From positions 1 to 46,439 of the forward strand of contig JACQZS010000093.1 in the NCBI GenBank assembly GCA_016213725.1: 46,439 nucleotides of DNA, in the 5' to 3' direction. The notes under the pieces are model-generated. The model saw only the letters and a list, made by a program, of their open reading frames with translations, did not search any database and was not told the origin of the DNA. Positions within the stretch are counted from its first letter, which is position 1. Each line of letters starts with the position of its first letter. Of this stretch, positions 33,814 to 41,698 are shown piece after piece. Source of the DNA: Acidobacteriota bacterium (lineage in GTDB: Bacteria > Acidobacteriota > Terriglobia > Bryobacterales > Bryobacteraceae). The position numbers and the translations under genes are program-made.

Positions 33814-36252
33814 CTAGTTGCCGCTCACTTCCAACGTGACACCCGGCTGCGACGCCCGCCCGTCGCAGATCAGAAAGATCGCTGCGGCGCCGGTCGGCGT
33901 TCCCTCCGGCACCCGGAACGTCACGCGCCAGACGCCCGGCCGGCCTTCCACCCGGCTCACTTCTTCGGGGTCCAGATCCGCTTCACCCAGGCTCACTTTC
34001 GTGGTCAACCCCTCGCCGAGGCCGGTGGCGGTTACTTCCACCAGCTCGCCGGCGCGCACGGCACGGTCCAGCGCCCGGCCGTGTCCGCTGCCGTCCACGG
34101 TATAAATACCGGGGCTCCTCGAGAGCACGCCCAAGTCCACAGAAGTAGCCCCCAGCCGCCCGTTCACCACTTGGACGGATACATTCTGCTCGCCGCGAAT
34201 CGTCTCCGGCACGACGCACAGCACTTCCTCTTTGCTCACCGAAAGCAACCCGCATCGCTCCCGGTTGTTGAACCGCACCTCCACACCGCCCAGTGACGTG
34301 GGCAGCGGCTCGCCCTCCGGTGCGGACACCGGCGCCTCCGGGTTCATGCCCTGCCAGTAAATGCGCAGCCGCGCACCCGGCACCAGCACGTCCGGCTGCC
34401 GCGTGGCGTCATTCACGATCGACCCCGGGTTCAGATAGCCGAACGAGAGGAAGTTGCCGATCACCACCTTCGGTTCGTCCAGCCGCAGGCGCAGAGTGGA
34501 GTCCTTCCCGGCGCCGTCTCCGTACCAGTTCACCAGCTTCCACATCGGTTGCGAGGGAGCCGTCACCTCCACCTCGCTGCCGGCGAGGAAATAGCCGTAA
34601 TCGTCGGCAGGCGAGAACGTGAAGTCGTTCGCGCTGGGCCGCGTGCCGCCGCTGATGTAATAATCCACCACCGCGTCGAGGTAAAACCAGGTCTCCGTCG
34701 CTACCCGCAACTGTGCGGATTTGTCTCCGGCCAGCCAAGGCAGGCCGCTTCGATCCGAAGTGCCGTCCGGGGTTTGCCAGAGCTTGAATTCGTAATCGCG
34801 CGCACCCGTATAGTCGGAGCCCCACAGCGCCAGCACCGTGTGGGTGCTGCCCGGCTTCCACGCAAACCGCGCGGGCGCCGACGCGTACTTGCCATCCACG
34901 CTCAGGTACATGCTCGGCGAATCGGCCACAATCTCCGTCACCGGTCCTTCCGTAAAGCGCCCCGTCAGCTCCACCGGAGCTTCACCCACGATCAACGCCA
35001 GCGGATTCGGCGAGGTGCCGTAGAAACGCCAGGAGAAGACATCTGCCCCTTTCTCCATCTGCTTCCAATCCAGGAACTGCGTGCCTTCTTCGGCCAGCGC
35101 CTGGATCCTCACGCGCGTGCCAGGCACGTAGAACCCATCCTCAGACCGGGGCTCCAACACAAACCGCCCCTGCGGCACGCCCTCTCCCGCCACATTCACC
35201 GCCGACACCCTCACGCGCTGGCGGAAGCGCGCATCCAGCACGCGCTGCTCCGCGCTTACGGTGAACGTGTGCTCCCGCTCTCCGCCGTCCGACCAGTTCG
35301 CGAACTCGTACTTCCGGCCGTTGGCGCCGTCGCCCTGCTTCTCCAGCGCGCTCACCGTATGGGTTTCGCCCTCGCTGCAGGAAAACTCCGCCGGTGTCAC
35401 GGCCTCGTTGCCGTCTACCACCACCTTCAGCCCCGCCGGCGTCGAGCTAATCATGCACTTTTCGAACGCCTTTCCATATAGAACGTGCACGGCGCGAATA
35501 TCCAGCGCGCTCAGCGCCGTGGCCTCGCCCACGGGAATGCCGGCCGGAACGGTCTGCATGGTCGGCCCCCCGTTGGAGCTGAATCCCCAGGTGGGATAGT
35601 GCATGATGGAGCCGTAATCGTAGGGGCCCACGTCCTTGCCGTCGGTAATGTGCTGCGTATACTGCGGCCATGATAGGCGGTCCACATTGTCGTATCTCAC
35701 CCGGATATATCGATCCCGGTCGATTCTGGATTGCGTGTGGAACAACCCCACCACGTGCCCGATTTCATGCACAGTTTCCTTCGTTCCGCAGCCCAGTTCC
35801 AGGCTCACCACCGAAGCCGGTCCACGATTTCCAACCGTGGAGTAGCAGCCGTCGAATCCCCATTCGAACGTGACGTAATTCACCTCGTTCGTCCGTTCCA
35901 CAAACCGGAGAGGGGTCTTCTCCTCCCAGTGCTTGATGGCATCGCGAACGCGCGCAGGCAAGGGGAATCCTTCTTCAATCACGTAGGGAATCACGCCGCC
36001 GTCCCACAAAAGGAGCTGCGAAGTGACGGCCGAGGAGGCACGGCCGCCGCCGTCTTTCCCGCGCGGCGCCAGCGCCACTTCGCTCACCGGCGCCAGCAGA
36101 ATATCGCCCTCCACTACGGCCCATCCGTTGCGGACTTTGTACTGAATCGGCTGGCCGTTCCATGAACCGGCCTGTAGTCCACCCGGCCTTTCACGGCCCG
36201 AGGAGAGAAGAAAGGAAGCGCAAGCGAGAACGACAACTCGACTGTAAGACAT
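33814..36252 (-). CDS. Secreted astacin-family (M12A) metalloprotease with TIGR03437 C-terminal domain
   Basis: An 812-residue secreted protein with an N-terminal hydrophobic signal (VVVLACASFLLSSG). The catalytic domain (about 75-260) has the astacin zinc motif HEIGHVVGLFH (His162, His166, His172) followed by TQSRIDRDRYIRV, then the Met-turn SIMHYP (Met217, Tyr219). Residues about 265-600 are repeated beta modules of the PEGA or InlB-repeat kind. The last part (about 605-805) begins GYLNPGSIVNDATRQPDVLV and contains VRFNNRERCGLLSVSKEEVL, typical of TIGR03437, abundant in Solibacter and relatives. The ATG has CGGAG 5 bases ahead. Substrate unknown; likely digests protein outside the cell. Confidence 0.88.
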   Translation of the reverse strand: MSYSRVVVLACASFLLSSGRERPGGLQAGSWNGQPIQYKVRNGWAVVEGDILLAPVSEVALAPRGKDGGGRASSAVTSQLLLWDGGVIPYVIEEGFPLPARVRDAIKHWEEKTPLRFVERTNEVNYVTFEWGFDGCYSTVGNRGPASVVSLELGCGTKETVHEIGHVVGLFHTQSRIDRDRYIRVRYDNVDRLSWPQYTQHITDGKDVGPYDYGSIMHYPTWGFSSNGGPTMQTVPAGIPVGEATALSALDIRAVHVLYGKAFEKCMISSTPAGLKVVVDGNEAVTPAEFSCSEGETHTVSALEKQGDGANGRKYEFANWSDGGEREHTFTVSAEQRVLDARFRQRVRVSAVNVAGEGVPQGRFVLEPRSEDGFYVPGTRVRIQALAEEGTQFLDWKQMEKGADVFSWRFYGTSPNPLALIVGEAPVELTGRFTEGPVTEIVADSPSMYLSVDGKYASAPARFAWKPGSTHTVLALWGSDYTGARDYEFKLWQTPDGTSDRSGLPWLAGDKSAQLRVATETWFYLDAVVDYYISGGTRPSANDFTFSPADDYGYFLAGSEVEVTAPSQPMWKLVNWYGDGAGKDSTLRLRLDEPKVVIGNFLSFGYLNPGSIVNDATRQPDVLVPGARLRIYWQGMNPEAPVSAPEGEPLPTSLGGVEVRFNNRERCGLLSVSKEEVLCVVPETIRGEQNVSVQVVNGRLGATSVDLGVLSRSPGIYTVDGSGHGRALDRAVRAGELVEVTATGLGEGLTTKVSLGEADLDPEEVSRVEGRPGVWRVTFRVPEGTPTGAAAIFLICDGRASQPGVTLEVSGN

Positions 36253-36316
36253 CAGATCTCCGTACCTGTAACTCTACAATATTCGTACGGAATTTGCCGC
36301 CCCTGCCTCGAGGATT

Positions 36317-37663
36317 CTACAGCGGCCGGAACTCGCACGAAAAGTGGCGCAGAAATTCCGGCTGGCGCGTGATTTCGTAGCCCTTCAGCTCGTGCTTGCG
36401 CTCGTTTACTTCCAGAATGGCTTCCACCACGTAGTCGATGTGGCTCTGCGTATAGACGCGCCGCGGGATGGCCAGCCGCAGCAGTTCATTGCGGGCGTGT
36501 CCGCCGAACATCACCGAGCCGATCTCCACGCTGCGGATGCCCGCATGACGGTACAGCGCAACGGCCAGGGACTGCGCGGGAAATTCGTGTTTGGGAATGT
36601 GCGGGAGCATGCGTCCGGCATCGATGTAGATGGCGTGGCCTCCGGGCGGCTCCACGATGGGAACGCCGCGGTCTGCAATGTGGCGGCCCAGGTAACCGGT
36701 GCTGGCGATGCGGTATTCGAGGTAGTCCGGCTGCAGCACTTCGTCCAGGCCGACGGCGATGGCGTCCAGATCCCGCCCGGCCAGGCCGCCGTAGGTGGGG
36801 AAACCCTCCGTGAGGATCAGCAGGTCTTTTTCCTGGCGGGCCAGCACGTCATCGTTGGTGCAGAGCAGGCCGCCGATGTTGGCGAAGGCGTCTTTCTTCG
36901 CCGAGAAAGTGCACCCGTCGGCCAGGGAGAACATCTTGCGCGCGATCTCGCGCGGCGTCCAACTGCCGTACCCATCCTCCCTCTCTTTGATGAACCACGC
37001 ATTCTCGGCGAAACGGCAGGCGTCCAAGTAGAAGGGAATGCCTTGGCGCCGCGCCACGCCGCTCACCGCTTCGATGTTGGCCATCGAGACGGGCTGCCCG
37101 CCGCCGGAGTTATTGGTAACGGTGAGCATGATCAGCGGAATCCGCCCCGCGCCCCGCTCCCCGATAGTCCGCTCCAGCGCCTCGACATCCATCCCGCCTT
37201 TGAACGGCAGACGGCTCTGCGTGTCGGCGGCCTCTTTCATGGGGAGGTCCAACGCTTGCGCGCGCGTGAATTCAATGTTGGCCCGAGTGGTGTCGAAATG
37301 CGTGTTGTTGGGCACCACCTGGCCTTCGCGGCAGAGGCACGCGAAGAGAATGCGCTCCGCCGCCCGGCCCTGATGCGTGGGGATCACGTGGCGGAAGCCG
37401 GTGAGTTCCTCCACGGCGTGCTTCAGCCGGAAGTAAGATTCGCTGCCGGCATAGGATTCATCGCCGCGCATCATGGCCGCCCACTGTTCGGTGGACATGG
37501 CGGAGGTGCCGGAATCGGTCAGCAGGTCGATGAGAATGTCGGCGGCCGGAATGAGAAAGAGATTGTACCCGGCACGGGCCAGAATGGCGGCGCGCTGCTC
37601 GGGCGTGGTGCGGCGCAGTGGCTCTACGGATTTGATGCGGAAAGGTTCGATGATTGTGCGCAT
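36317..37663 (-). CDS. tnaA: Tryptophanase (beta-eliminating lyase)
   Basis: A 448-residue PLP enzyme of the tryptophanase/tyrosine phenol-lyase family. The PLP lysine lies in FSAKKDAFANIGG (Lys257). HVIPTHQGRAAERILF, VTNNSGGGQPVSM, FYLDACRFAENAWFI and the C-terminal TIPR-like LAIPRRVYTQSHIDYVVEA all match. IRSVEIGSVMFGG corresponds to VEIGSFLLG of tryptophanases; tyrosine phenol-lyases have an Arg here for the phenol, so I call tryptophanase, which splits Trp into indole, pyruvate and ammonia. The usual loop after that site is shortened by several residues. No tnaC-like leader peptide or tnaB transporter is present. A terminator for the upstream gene lies just before it. Confidence 0.88.
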   Translation of the reverse strand: MRTIIEPFRIKSVEPLRRTTPEQRAAILARAGYNLFLIPAADILIDLLTDSGTSAMSTEQWAAMMRGDESYAGSESYFRLKHAVEELTGFRHVIPTHQGRAAERILFACLCREGQVVPNNTHFDTTRANIEFTRAQALDLPMKEAADTQSRLPFKGGMDVEALERTIGERGAGRIPLIMLTVTNNSGGGQPVSMANIEAVSGVARRQGIPFYLDACRFAENAWFIKEREDGYGSWTPREIARKMFSLADGCTFSAKKDAFANIGGLLCTNDDVLARQEKDLLILTEGFPTYGGLAGRDLDAIAVGLDEVLQPDYLEYRIASTGYLGRHIADRGVPIVEPPGGHAIYIDAGRMLPHIPKHEFPAQSLAVALYRHAGIRSVEIGSVMFGGHARNELLRLAIPRRVYTQSHIDYVVEAILEVNERKHELKGYEITRQPEFLRHFSCEFRPL

Positions 37664-37713
37664 GGCTGGACGGCTTTGAGTGTACCGCCTGCGGCAGCAC
37701 CGCGGCCAAACGC

Positions 37714-37751
37714 AAAAAAAGGGCGGACACCGGAGGAGTGTGTGCCCGCCC
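37714..37751 (-). terminator. Intrinsic terminator after the secreted protein at 37884-38861
   Basis: On the minus strand GGGCGGGCACAC and GTGTCCGCCC form a strong stem (one bulge) followed by seven T (complement of the A-run 37714-37720). It separates the upstream minus-strand gene from tnaA. Confidence 0.8.
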
Positions 37752-37763
37752 CCAACAAAGAGG

Positions 37764-37789
37764 CCAGGTGGCGGCTTGCCGCCGCCTGG
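37764..37789. other. 11-bp hairpin with tetraloop in a 3' region
   Basis: CCAGGTGGCGG (37764-37774) pairs with CCGCCGCCTGG (37779-37789) with one G-T pair and a CTTG loop. It lies directly before the terminator on the minus strand; a third hairpin (GGAAAATG/CATTTTCC) is near 37840-37860. Confidence 0.5.
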
Positions 37790-37883
37790 GTCGTTCGCTC
37801 AACGACTCTCTTCACCCAGATAGACGGCAATGCCGGGAAAATGTTTCCGCCATTTTCCGCGCGGCCCCGACGCCGGCCGCGGT

Positions 37884-38861
37884 CTACTTCAGCCCCGTCG
37901 CTTCCGCGGCTTTCTTCAACGAGCGTCCCGTGCTGCGCAATGCCCGCGACAGCGCGTTGCCCGTGCTGCTGGCCGCCTGGTCCAGCGCCGAGGTGGCGTG
38001 CCGGTCGGCCTTCTGCAAAGCCTTGTCCGTCTGCTGCCCGGCCGTCTGCACGCCGCCCGCCGCCTCCCCGCCGGCCATCATCACGGCCTTCACCGGCGCC
38101 AGCGAGCTGTTCACGCTGCCGCTCCCCTCGGGGCCGAGCCCATCGAACATGGCCAGCGCCGCCGGCGTGAAATCCGGCTGGAATTTCGGCTTCATGCTCC
38201 ACGGCCCGCCGCGCACCCAGGTGGCGCCGTTGCGCAAATGATCCCATTCGCCGAGATTGATCAGCGGCCCCTCGGGCGCCAGGACCATGTCCCGGCACAG
38301 GTCCCCTCCGCAGCCGCGTACCTTGCAGAGCTCCAGCGTGAGATAGGACGCATGCTTTCCGTGCGAAAGCCACACGTGCGGCCCTTTGCGCTCCGCGTCC
38401 AGCGACTCGGCGCGCGCCCCGTTGCCGGCGTCACAGAGCGTGTCTTCGTGCGCCGCGGCATACCAGTAGACGGCCTTCCAGTCATGAACGGGCGCGTCAA
38501 TCGCCGGCGCCGTGAGAAGCGCCGAAACGTGCTCGGCATCCAGGGCGTGGCCGGCGCGGCCGCAGTCCTGCTTCCACAGATGCAGATAGTGGACTTCCAG
38601 AAAGAACCCGCTGCGCCCCGTGGTGGCCAAGGGGAAGACCTGCCCGTAGATGGCGCCGTTCCGGGCCACTGACTTGGGCGCCTTGGCGCCAGGTTCGAAC
38701 TCCGACGGCAGAACGTCGCAATCCGTGCGGCTGACATGGAACTTGGGGCGGAACACCTGCAGAATCCGGTCCTCGAACTCGTCCGGAAGGCTGTCCTGGT
38801 CCGCGTCGGCCGGCGGGCCGTCCGGAAGCAGCAGCCAAAGCAGGATGAAGAAGACGGGCAA
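37884..38861 (-). CDS. Secreted protein with calcium-type repeat and amphipathic tail, unknown
   Basis: A 325-residue exported protein with a short N-terminal hydrophobic segment (VFFILLWLLLP). A thrombospondin-3-like Ca motif follows (DADQDSLPDEFED). The central region is rich in His, Cys and Trp: RPKFHVSRTDCDVLPSEF, LEVHYLHLWKQDCGRAGHAL, VYWYAAAHEDTLCDAGNGA, WLSHGKHASYLTLELCKVRG. This resembles a VPS62-like family of unknown role in bacteria. The last 60 residues are an amphipathic helix (VQTAGQQTDKALQKADRHA onward). A TTG start at 38861 has GGAGG 4 bases ahead. A strong terminator follows its 3' end. Confidence 0.72.
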   Translation of the reverse strand: MPVFFILLWLLLPDGPPADADQDSLPDEFEDRILQVFRPKFHVSRTDCDVLPSEFEPGAKAPKSVARNGAIYGQVFPLATTGRSGFFLEVHYLHLWKQDCGRAGHALDAEHVSALLTAPAIDAPVHDWKAVYWYAAAHEDTLCDAGNGARAESLDAERKGPHVWLSHGKHASYLTLELCKVRGCGGDLCRDMVLAPEGPLINLGEWDHLRNGATWVRGGPWSMKPKFQPDFTPAALAMFDGLGPEGSGSVNSSLAPVKAVMMAGGEAAGGVQTAGQQTDKALQKADRHATSALDQAASSTGNALSRALRSTGRSLKKAAEATGLK

Positions 38862-38977
38862 GACTCCTCCACTCTACCCGATCACAAATTCACTCACACG
38901 GCAGCGCCGCCAGTCCGATGAGCGAAGCAGCGGGATACCCCCATGCCGGGCGCGCCCCGCCAAGGAGTAGATCCGCC

Positions 38978-39886
38978 ATGCTACAGGTACAGCATCCTCA
39001 GCCAGTTGCGCAGCCGGCGCGTGCCGCGGCGCCATCGGGGCCCGGCCCCGCGCTGCCATGCCCCCATCCCACAACGCCGTGGGCACTGGACAACCTGCCG
39101 CCGTTTTCTCCGGTGGCCCTCAAGCTACTGAACGTGCTGAACGACGAGCGGATCCACGTGGACCAGGTGAGCCGCTTCATCACCGCCGAGCCCGTCTTCT
39201 CGGCGCGCGTTCTGCAGATTGCCAACTCGCCGCTGTTCGCGCTGCAGCGGCAGGTCACCTCCATCCCGCACGCGGTCATCGTAGTCGGGCTGGACAAAGT
39301 GAAAGCCATTGCGCTCACCCGCGCCCTGGGAGACTACATCGCGCCCGTGCTGCGCCGCAAGGCGCTGCTGGTGTGCTGGCGCAACACGCTGGCCGGCGCT
39401 CTGCTGGCGGAGATGCTGGCCCCGGCCTGCGGCCTGGATGCCGGCGAGGCCTACACCGCCGGCCTGCTGTGCGACATCGGCCGCTTGGCCCTGCTGGTGA
39501 AGTACCCGGAAGCCTACACGAACGTGATCACGCTCTCGGGCGAGCACAGCCACGACCTGCTGACGACTGAGCGAACGCTGTTCGAAATCGATCACTGCCA
39601 GGCCGGCTGCTGGATTGTCGGGCAGATGGCAATGCCCGCCTGGGTGCAGGAAGCCGTGGCGCACCACCATGATGAGGAGCCGGCGGCGCCCTTCCGCCTC
39701 GTCCACGTGGTGCGCGCCGCAGACCGTCTGGCCGACACGCTGGGCTACTCCATCCTGCCCTCGCAGGAACAGCCCTGCTTTGAAGCGTGGATGAACGAAC
39801 TGCCGCCGGAATTCGCCGCCAGGGTGAACCTGGATCCCGAAACGCTGCGGGCTGAAATCGAGCGCAAGCTGCAGGCCTGGAGCTGA
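38978..39886 (+). CDS. HDOD-domain signalling protein
   Basis: A 302-residue cytoplasmic protein whose core (about residues 35-245) is an HDOD domain, a degenerate HD fold found in chemotaxis, competence and cyclic-di-GMP-linked signalling. Landmarks are LPPFSPVALKLLNVLND, ITAEPVFSARVLQIANSPLF, SIPHAVIVVGLDKVKAIAL, TAGLLCDIGRLALLVKYPEAY and EAVAHHHDEE. The HD residues needed for hydrolysis are not all present, as expected. Start chosen at 38978 with AAGGAG about 10 bases upstream; an alternative ATG lies 20 codons earlier. The N-terminal 30 residues are Pro/Ala-rich. Ends 7 bases before the convergent etfA gene. Confidence 0.85.
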   Translation: MLQVQHPQPVAQPARAAAPSGPGPALPCPHPTTPWALDNLPPFSPVALKLLNVLNDERIHVDQVSRFITAEPVFSARVLQIANSPLFALQRQVTSIPHAVIVVGLDKVKAIALTRALGDYIAPVLRRKALLVCWRNTLAGALLAEMLAPACGLDAGEAYTAGLLCDIGRLALLVKYPEAYTNVITLSGEHSHDLLTTERTLFEIDHCQAGCWIVGQMAMPAWVQEAVAHHHDEEPAAPFRLVHVVRAADRLADTLGYSILPSQEQPCFEAWMNELPPEFAARVNLDPETLRAEIERKLQAWS

Positions 39887-39893
39887 GGCCGCC

Positions 39894-40877
39894 CTACAGC
39901 AGCTTTTCGAGTTCGCGCATCACCTCGAAGGCGTCGGCAACGTAAAGGACGTCCGCCTTGCCGCGCGCCCAACCGCAGGCGGCATCGAGATTCACGGCGC
40001 GCCGTTCGCTGATGAAACGCCAGCCCACCACGTGCGGCTCTTCGCCGTGGCAGCAGGTGGCCAGTCCCTTCCGATGGCGCGGCGTCGACCCGGTCTGGCC
40101 CACCTGATGGAGGTGCGTCAGGAACGGCAGCACCGCCTGGCCTTCTCCGGAGAGATCCACCAGCGACTTCGACGAACCCAGCGAAGACTGCGTCCTCTGC
40201 ACGAAATTCAGAATCAGGTTCCCGCCTTCGTCTGTATGCGTGGCGCCGTCCTTCTGCTTCTTGGTCCAGCCGGCGCCGGCCACCAGCAGCAGGGGTGCAT
40301 CGGGGCGGATGGTCTGCTGATCAGCCGGCGGGGAGACCACGCCGGTCACTTCCGTGCGGGTTTCCACACTCACCGCCACCGTCTGCGCGGCGGCGCCCGC
40401 CTGAGCGGCGGCAGCCGGTTGAGACCCGGGCTCCACCACAATGATCCACGGCCGCGCCGTACGTGCCAGCGTCGCTTCCATGCGCTGGCGGTAGTACCAG
40501 CGGCGAACGTTCAAAGACTCATCGAGACCCACCACGTGCGTCTCCACCGCGCCGTTGAGCCGTGCGGCCACGCCGGGCAGAGCGCGCGCAAAGCGCATGG
40601 TTCCGGGCGCCAGCACCACCTGCGCGCCGGAGGCCTGGATGAGCGCCTGGCAGGCGGCGGCGTCCGTGGCATAGCGGGACTGGGCGAAGGCATCGCCTTC
40701 GACGGCGAAGACCTGGGCCGCGCCGCCGGAAACGGATTGGGCCGCGGCGCCGGCGCCGGCGCCCACCACGGCCCCGTCGAATGCGGCGCCCAGCGCTTGA
40801 GCCAAACCGAGCGTCTCCAAAGCCGCCGGCGGCAGCGCGCCTTCCACCGTGTGCATCAGGACAAGAACTTTTTCCAT
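39894..40877 (-). CDS. etfA: Electron transfer flavoprotein alpha subunit (FixB-like), divergent FAD domain
   Basis: A 327-residue alpha subunit that holds FAD and passes electrons to the ETF:quinone oxidoreductase. The N-terminal half matches EtfA/FixB (VLVLMHTVEGALPPAALETLG, QVVLAPGTMRFARALPG). The FAD domain keeps HQVGQTGSTP, but the usual ASRAAVDAG reads SSKSLVDLS. The GISGAIQH and NKDPEAPIF segments are replaced by GLATCCHGEEPHVVGWRF and DAACGWARGKADVLYVAD. FAD binding may therefore differ. The ATG at 40877 has GGGAG 7 bases ahead and lies 11 bases after etfB. Last gene of the acd-fixCX-etfB-etfA operon. Confidence 0.85.
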   Translation of the reverse strand: MEKVLVLMHTVEGALPPAALETLGLAQALGAAFDGAVVGAGAGAAAQSVSGGAAQVFAVEGDAFAQSRYATDAAACQALIQASGAQVVLAPGTMRFARALPGVAARLNGAVETHVVGLDESLNVRRWYYRQRMEATLARTARPWIIVVEPGSQPAAAAQAGAAAQTVAVSVETRTEVTGVVSPPADQQTIRPDAPLLLVAGAGWTKKQKDGATHTDEGGNLILNFVQRTQSSLGSSKSLVDLSGEGQAVLPFLTHLHQVGQTGSTPRHRKGLATCCHGEEPHVVGWRFISERRAVNLDAACGWARGKADVLYVADAFEVMRELEKLL

Positions 40878-40888
40878 TTCGCGGCTCC

Positions 40889-41686
40889 CTACTGCTTGAT
40901 CCATTCGGCGATCTCGCGCGCGATATCGGCGGCGGGAACGTCCTTGACGATGCGCGTTTCGCGCGTCACGGCCGGCAGCGCCACCTGGGCGAAAGTCAGG
41001 GCGGTGGTGAGGCTGGCGGGCTTGGCCTTCTGCAGTGCCGGCATCATGGCGCGCATGTTGGCCATGCCGGTCTGGGGATGGTTCGCGGGCTCGGGCAGGT
41101 TGCCGGTGGCCCAGGCCAGCACGGCCGGCGGAGCCGAGCAGCGGGAGACCTGGTGCCGGCCGCCTTCGATGCGCTCCTTGATCACCAGCGCTCCGCCGTC
41201 GATCTGCAGCTCGTCCACGGCCAGAAACTGTTCCGTGATGCCGAGCTTCTCACCCACCATCTGCATGACGGCTCCGGCGCCGCGGGTGGCGGACTCCCAG
41301 CCGCCGAACACCAGCAATTGCGAGTGGTCGAGGCCCGGAATGGCGGCAATGGCTTCCGCCAGCGCGGCGGCCACGCTGGCCGCGTCCGTGAATCCGCCGA
41401 TGGGGCCGTCCAGCGGCACCAGTTCGAACGGCACCTTCTGCGCCACGGTCATCATCACCTGCTGCAGCTTCGCCTTGGGCGCCAGGCTCACCACCTTGAT
41501 GGTGGAGCCGGCATGCTGCTTGGCCAGGTTCGCGGCTTCATACAGCGCATGCGACGCCCAGGGGTCGAAGACCGCCGGAAGCATCATCTCGTTCTTCAGG
41601 CCCGGCCCCGTGGGCGTGGTGACCGGCTCGAGGGTTTGCAGCGGATCGGGCGCCAGCCCGCCGCAGACGACAATCTGATACGGCAT
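40889..41686 (-). CDS. etfB: Electron transfer flavoprotein beta subunit (FixA-like)
   Basis: A 265-residue beta subunit, partner of the downstream alpha subunit; it carries AMP or, in bifurcating FixAB-type pairs, a second FAD. IVVCGGLAPDPLQTLEPV, LKNEMMLPAVFDPWASHALYEAANLA, TIKVVSLAPKAKLQQ and LLVFGGWESATRGAGAVMQMVGEKL follow the EtfB pattern. ETF-signature-like sequence is seen in VSRCSAPPAVLAWATGNLPEPA. It starts 12 bases after the FixCX gene, with only a weak AGAGAGAG ribosome site. Whether it binds AMP or FAD cannot be read from the sequence. Confidence 0.88.
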   Translation of the reverse strand: MPYQIVVCGGLAPDPLQTLEPVTTPTGPGLKNEMMLPAVFDPWASHALYEAANLAKQHAGSTIKVVSLAPKAKLQQVMMTVAQKVPFELVPLDGPIGGFTDAASVAAALAEAIAAIPGLDHSQLLVFGGWESATRGAGAVMQMVGEKLGITEQFLAVDELQIDGGALVIKERIEGGRHQVSRCSAPPAVLAWATGNLPEPANHPQTGMANMRAMMPALQKAKPASLTTALTFAQVALPAVTRETRIVKDVPAADIAREIAEWIKQ

Positions 41687-41698
41687 AGAAACTCTCTC

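Noticed and set aside
37664-37713. A tnaC-like leader peptide before tryptophanase
   Set aside because: The 50 bases before the start contain no short ORF with a Trp codon, and the preceding hairpin belongs to the upstream gene's terminator.
38888-38977. A possible cyclic-di-GMP-I (GEMM) riboswitch ahead of the HDOD gene
   Set aside because: Some segments (GGCAGCGCC, GCGAAGCAGCGGG, GCCGGGCGCGCC) look alike in order, but the required internal hairpin with GNRA loop and the GACGCAAAGCC core are missing.
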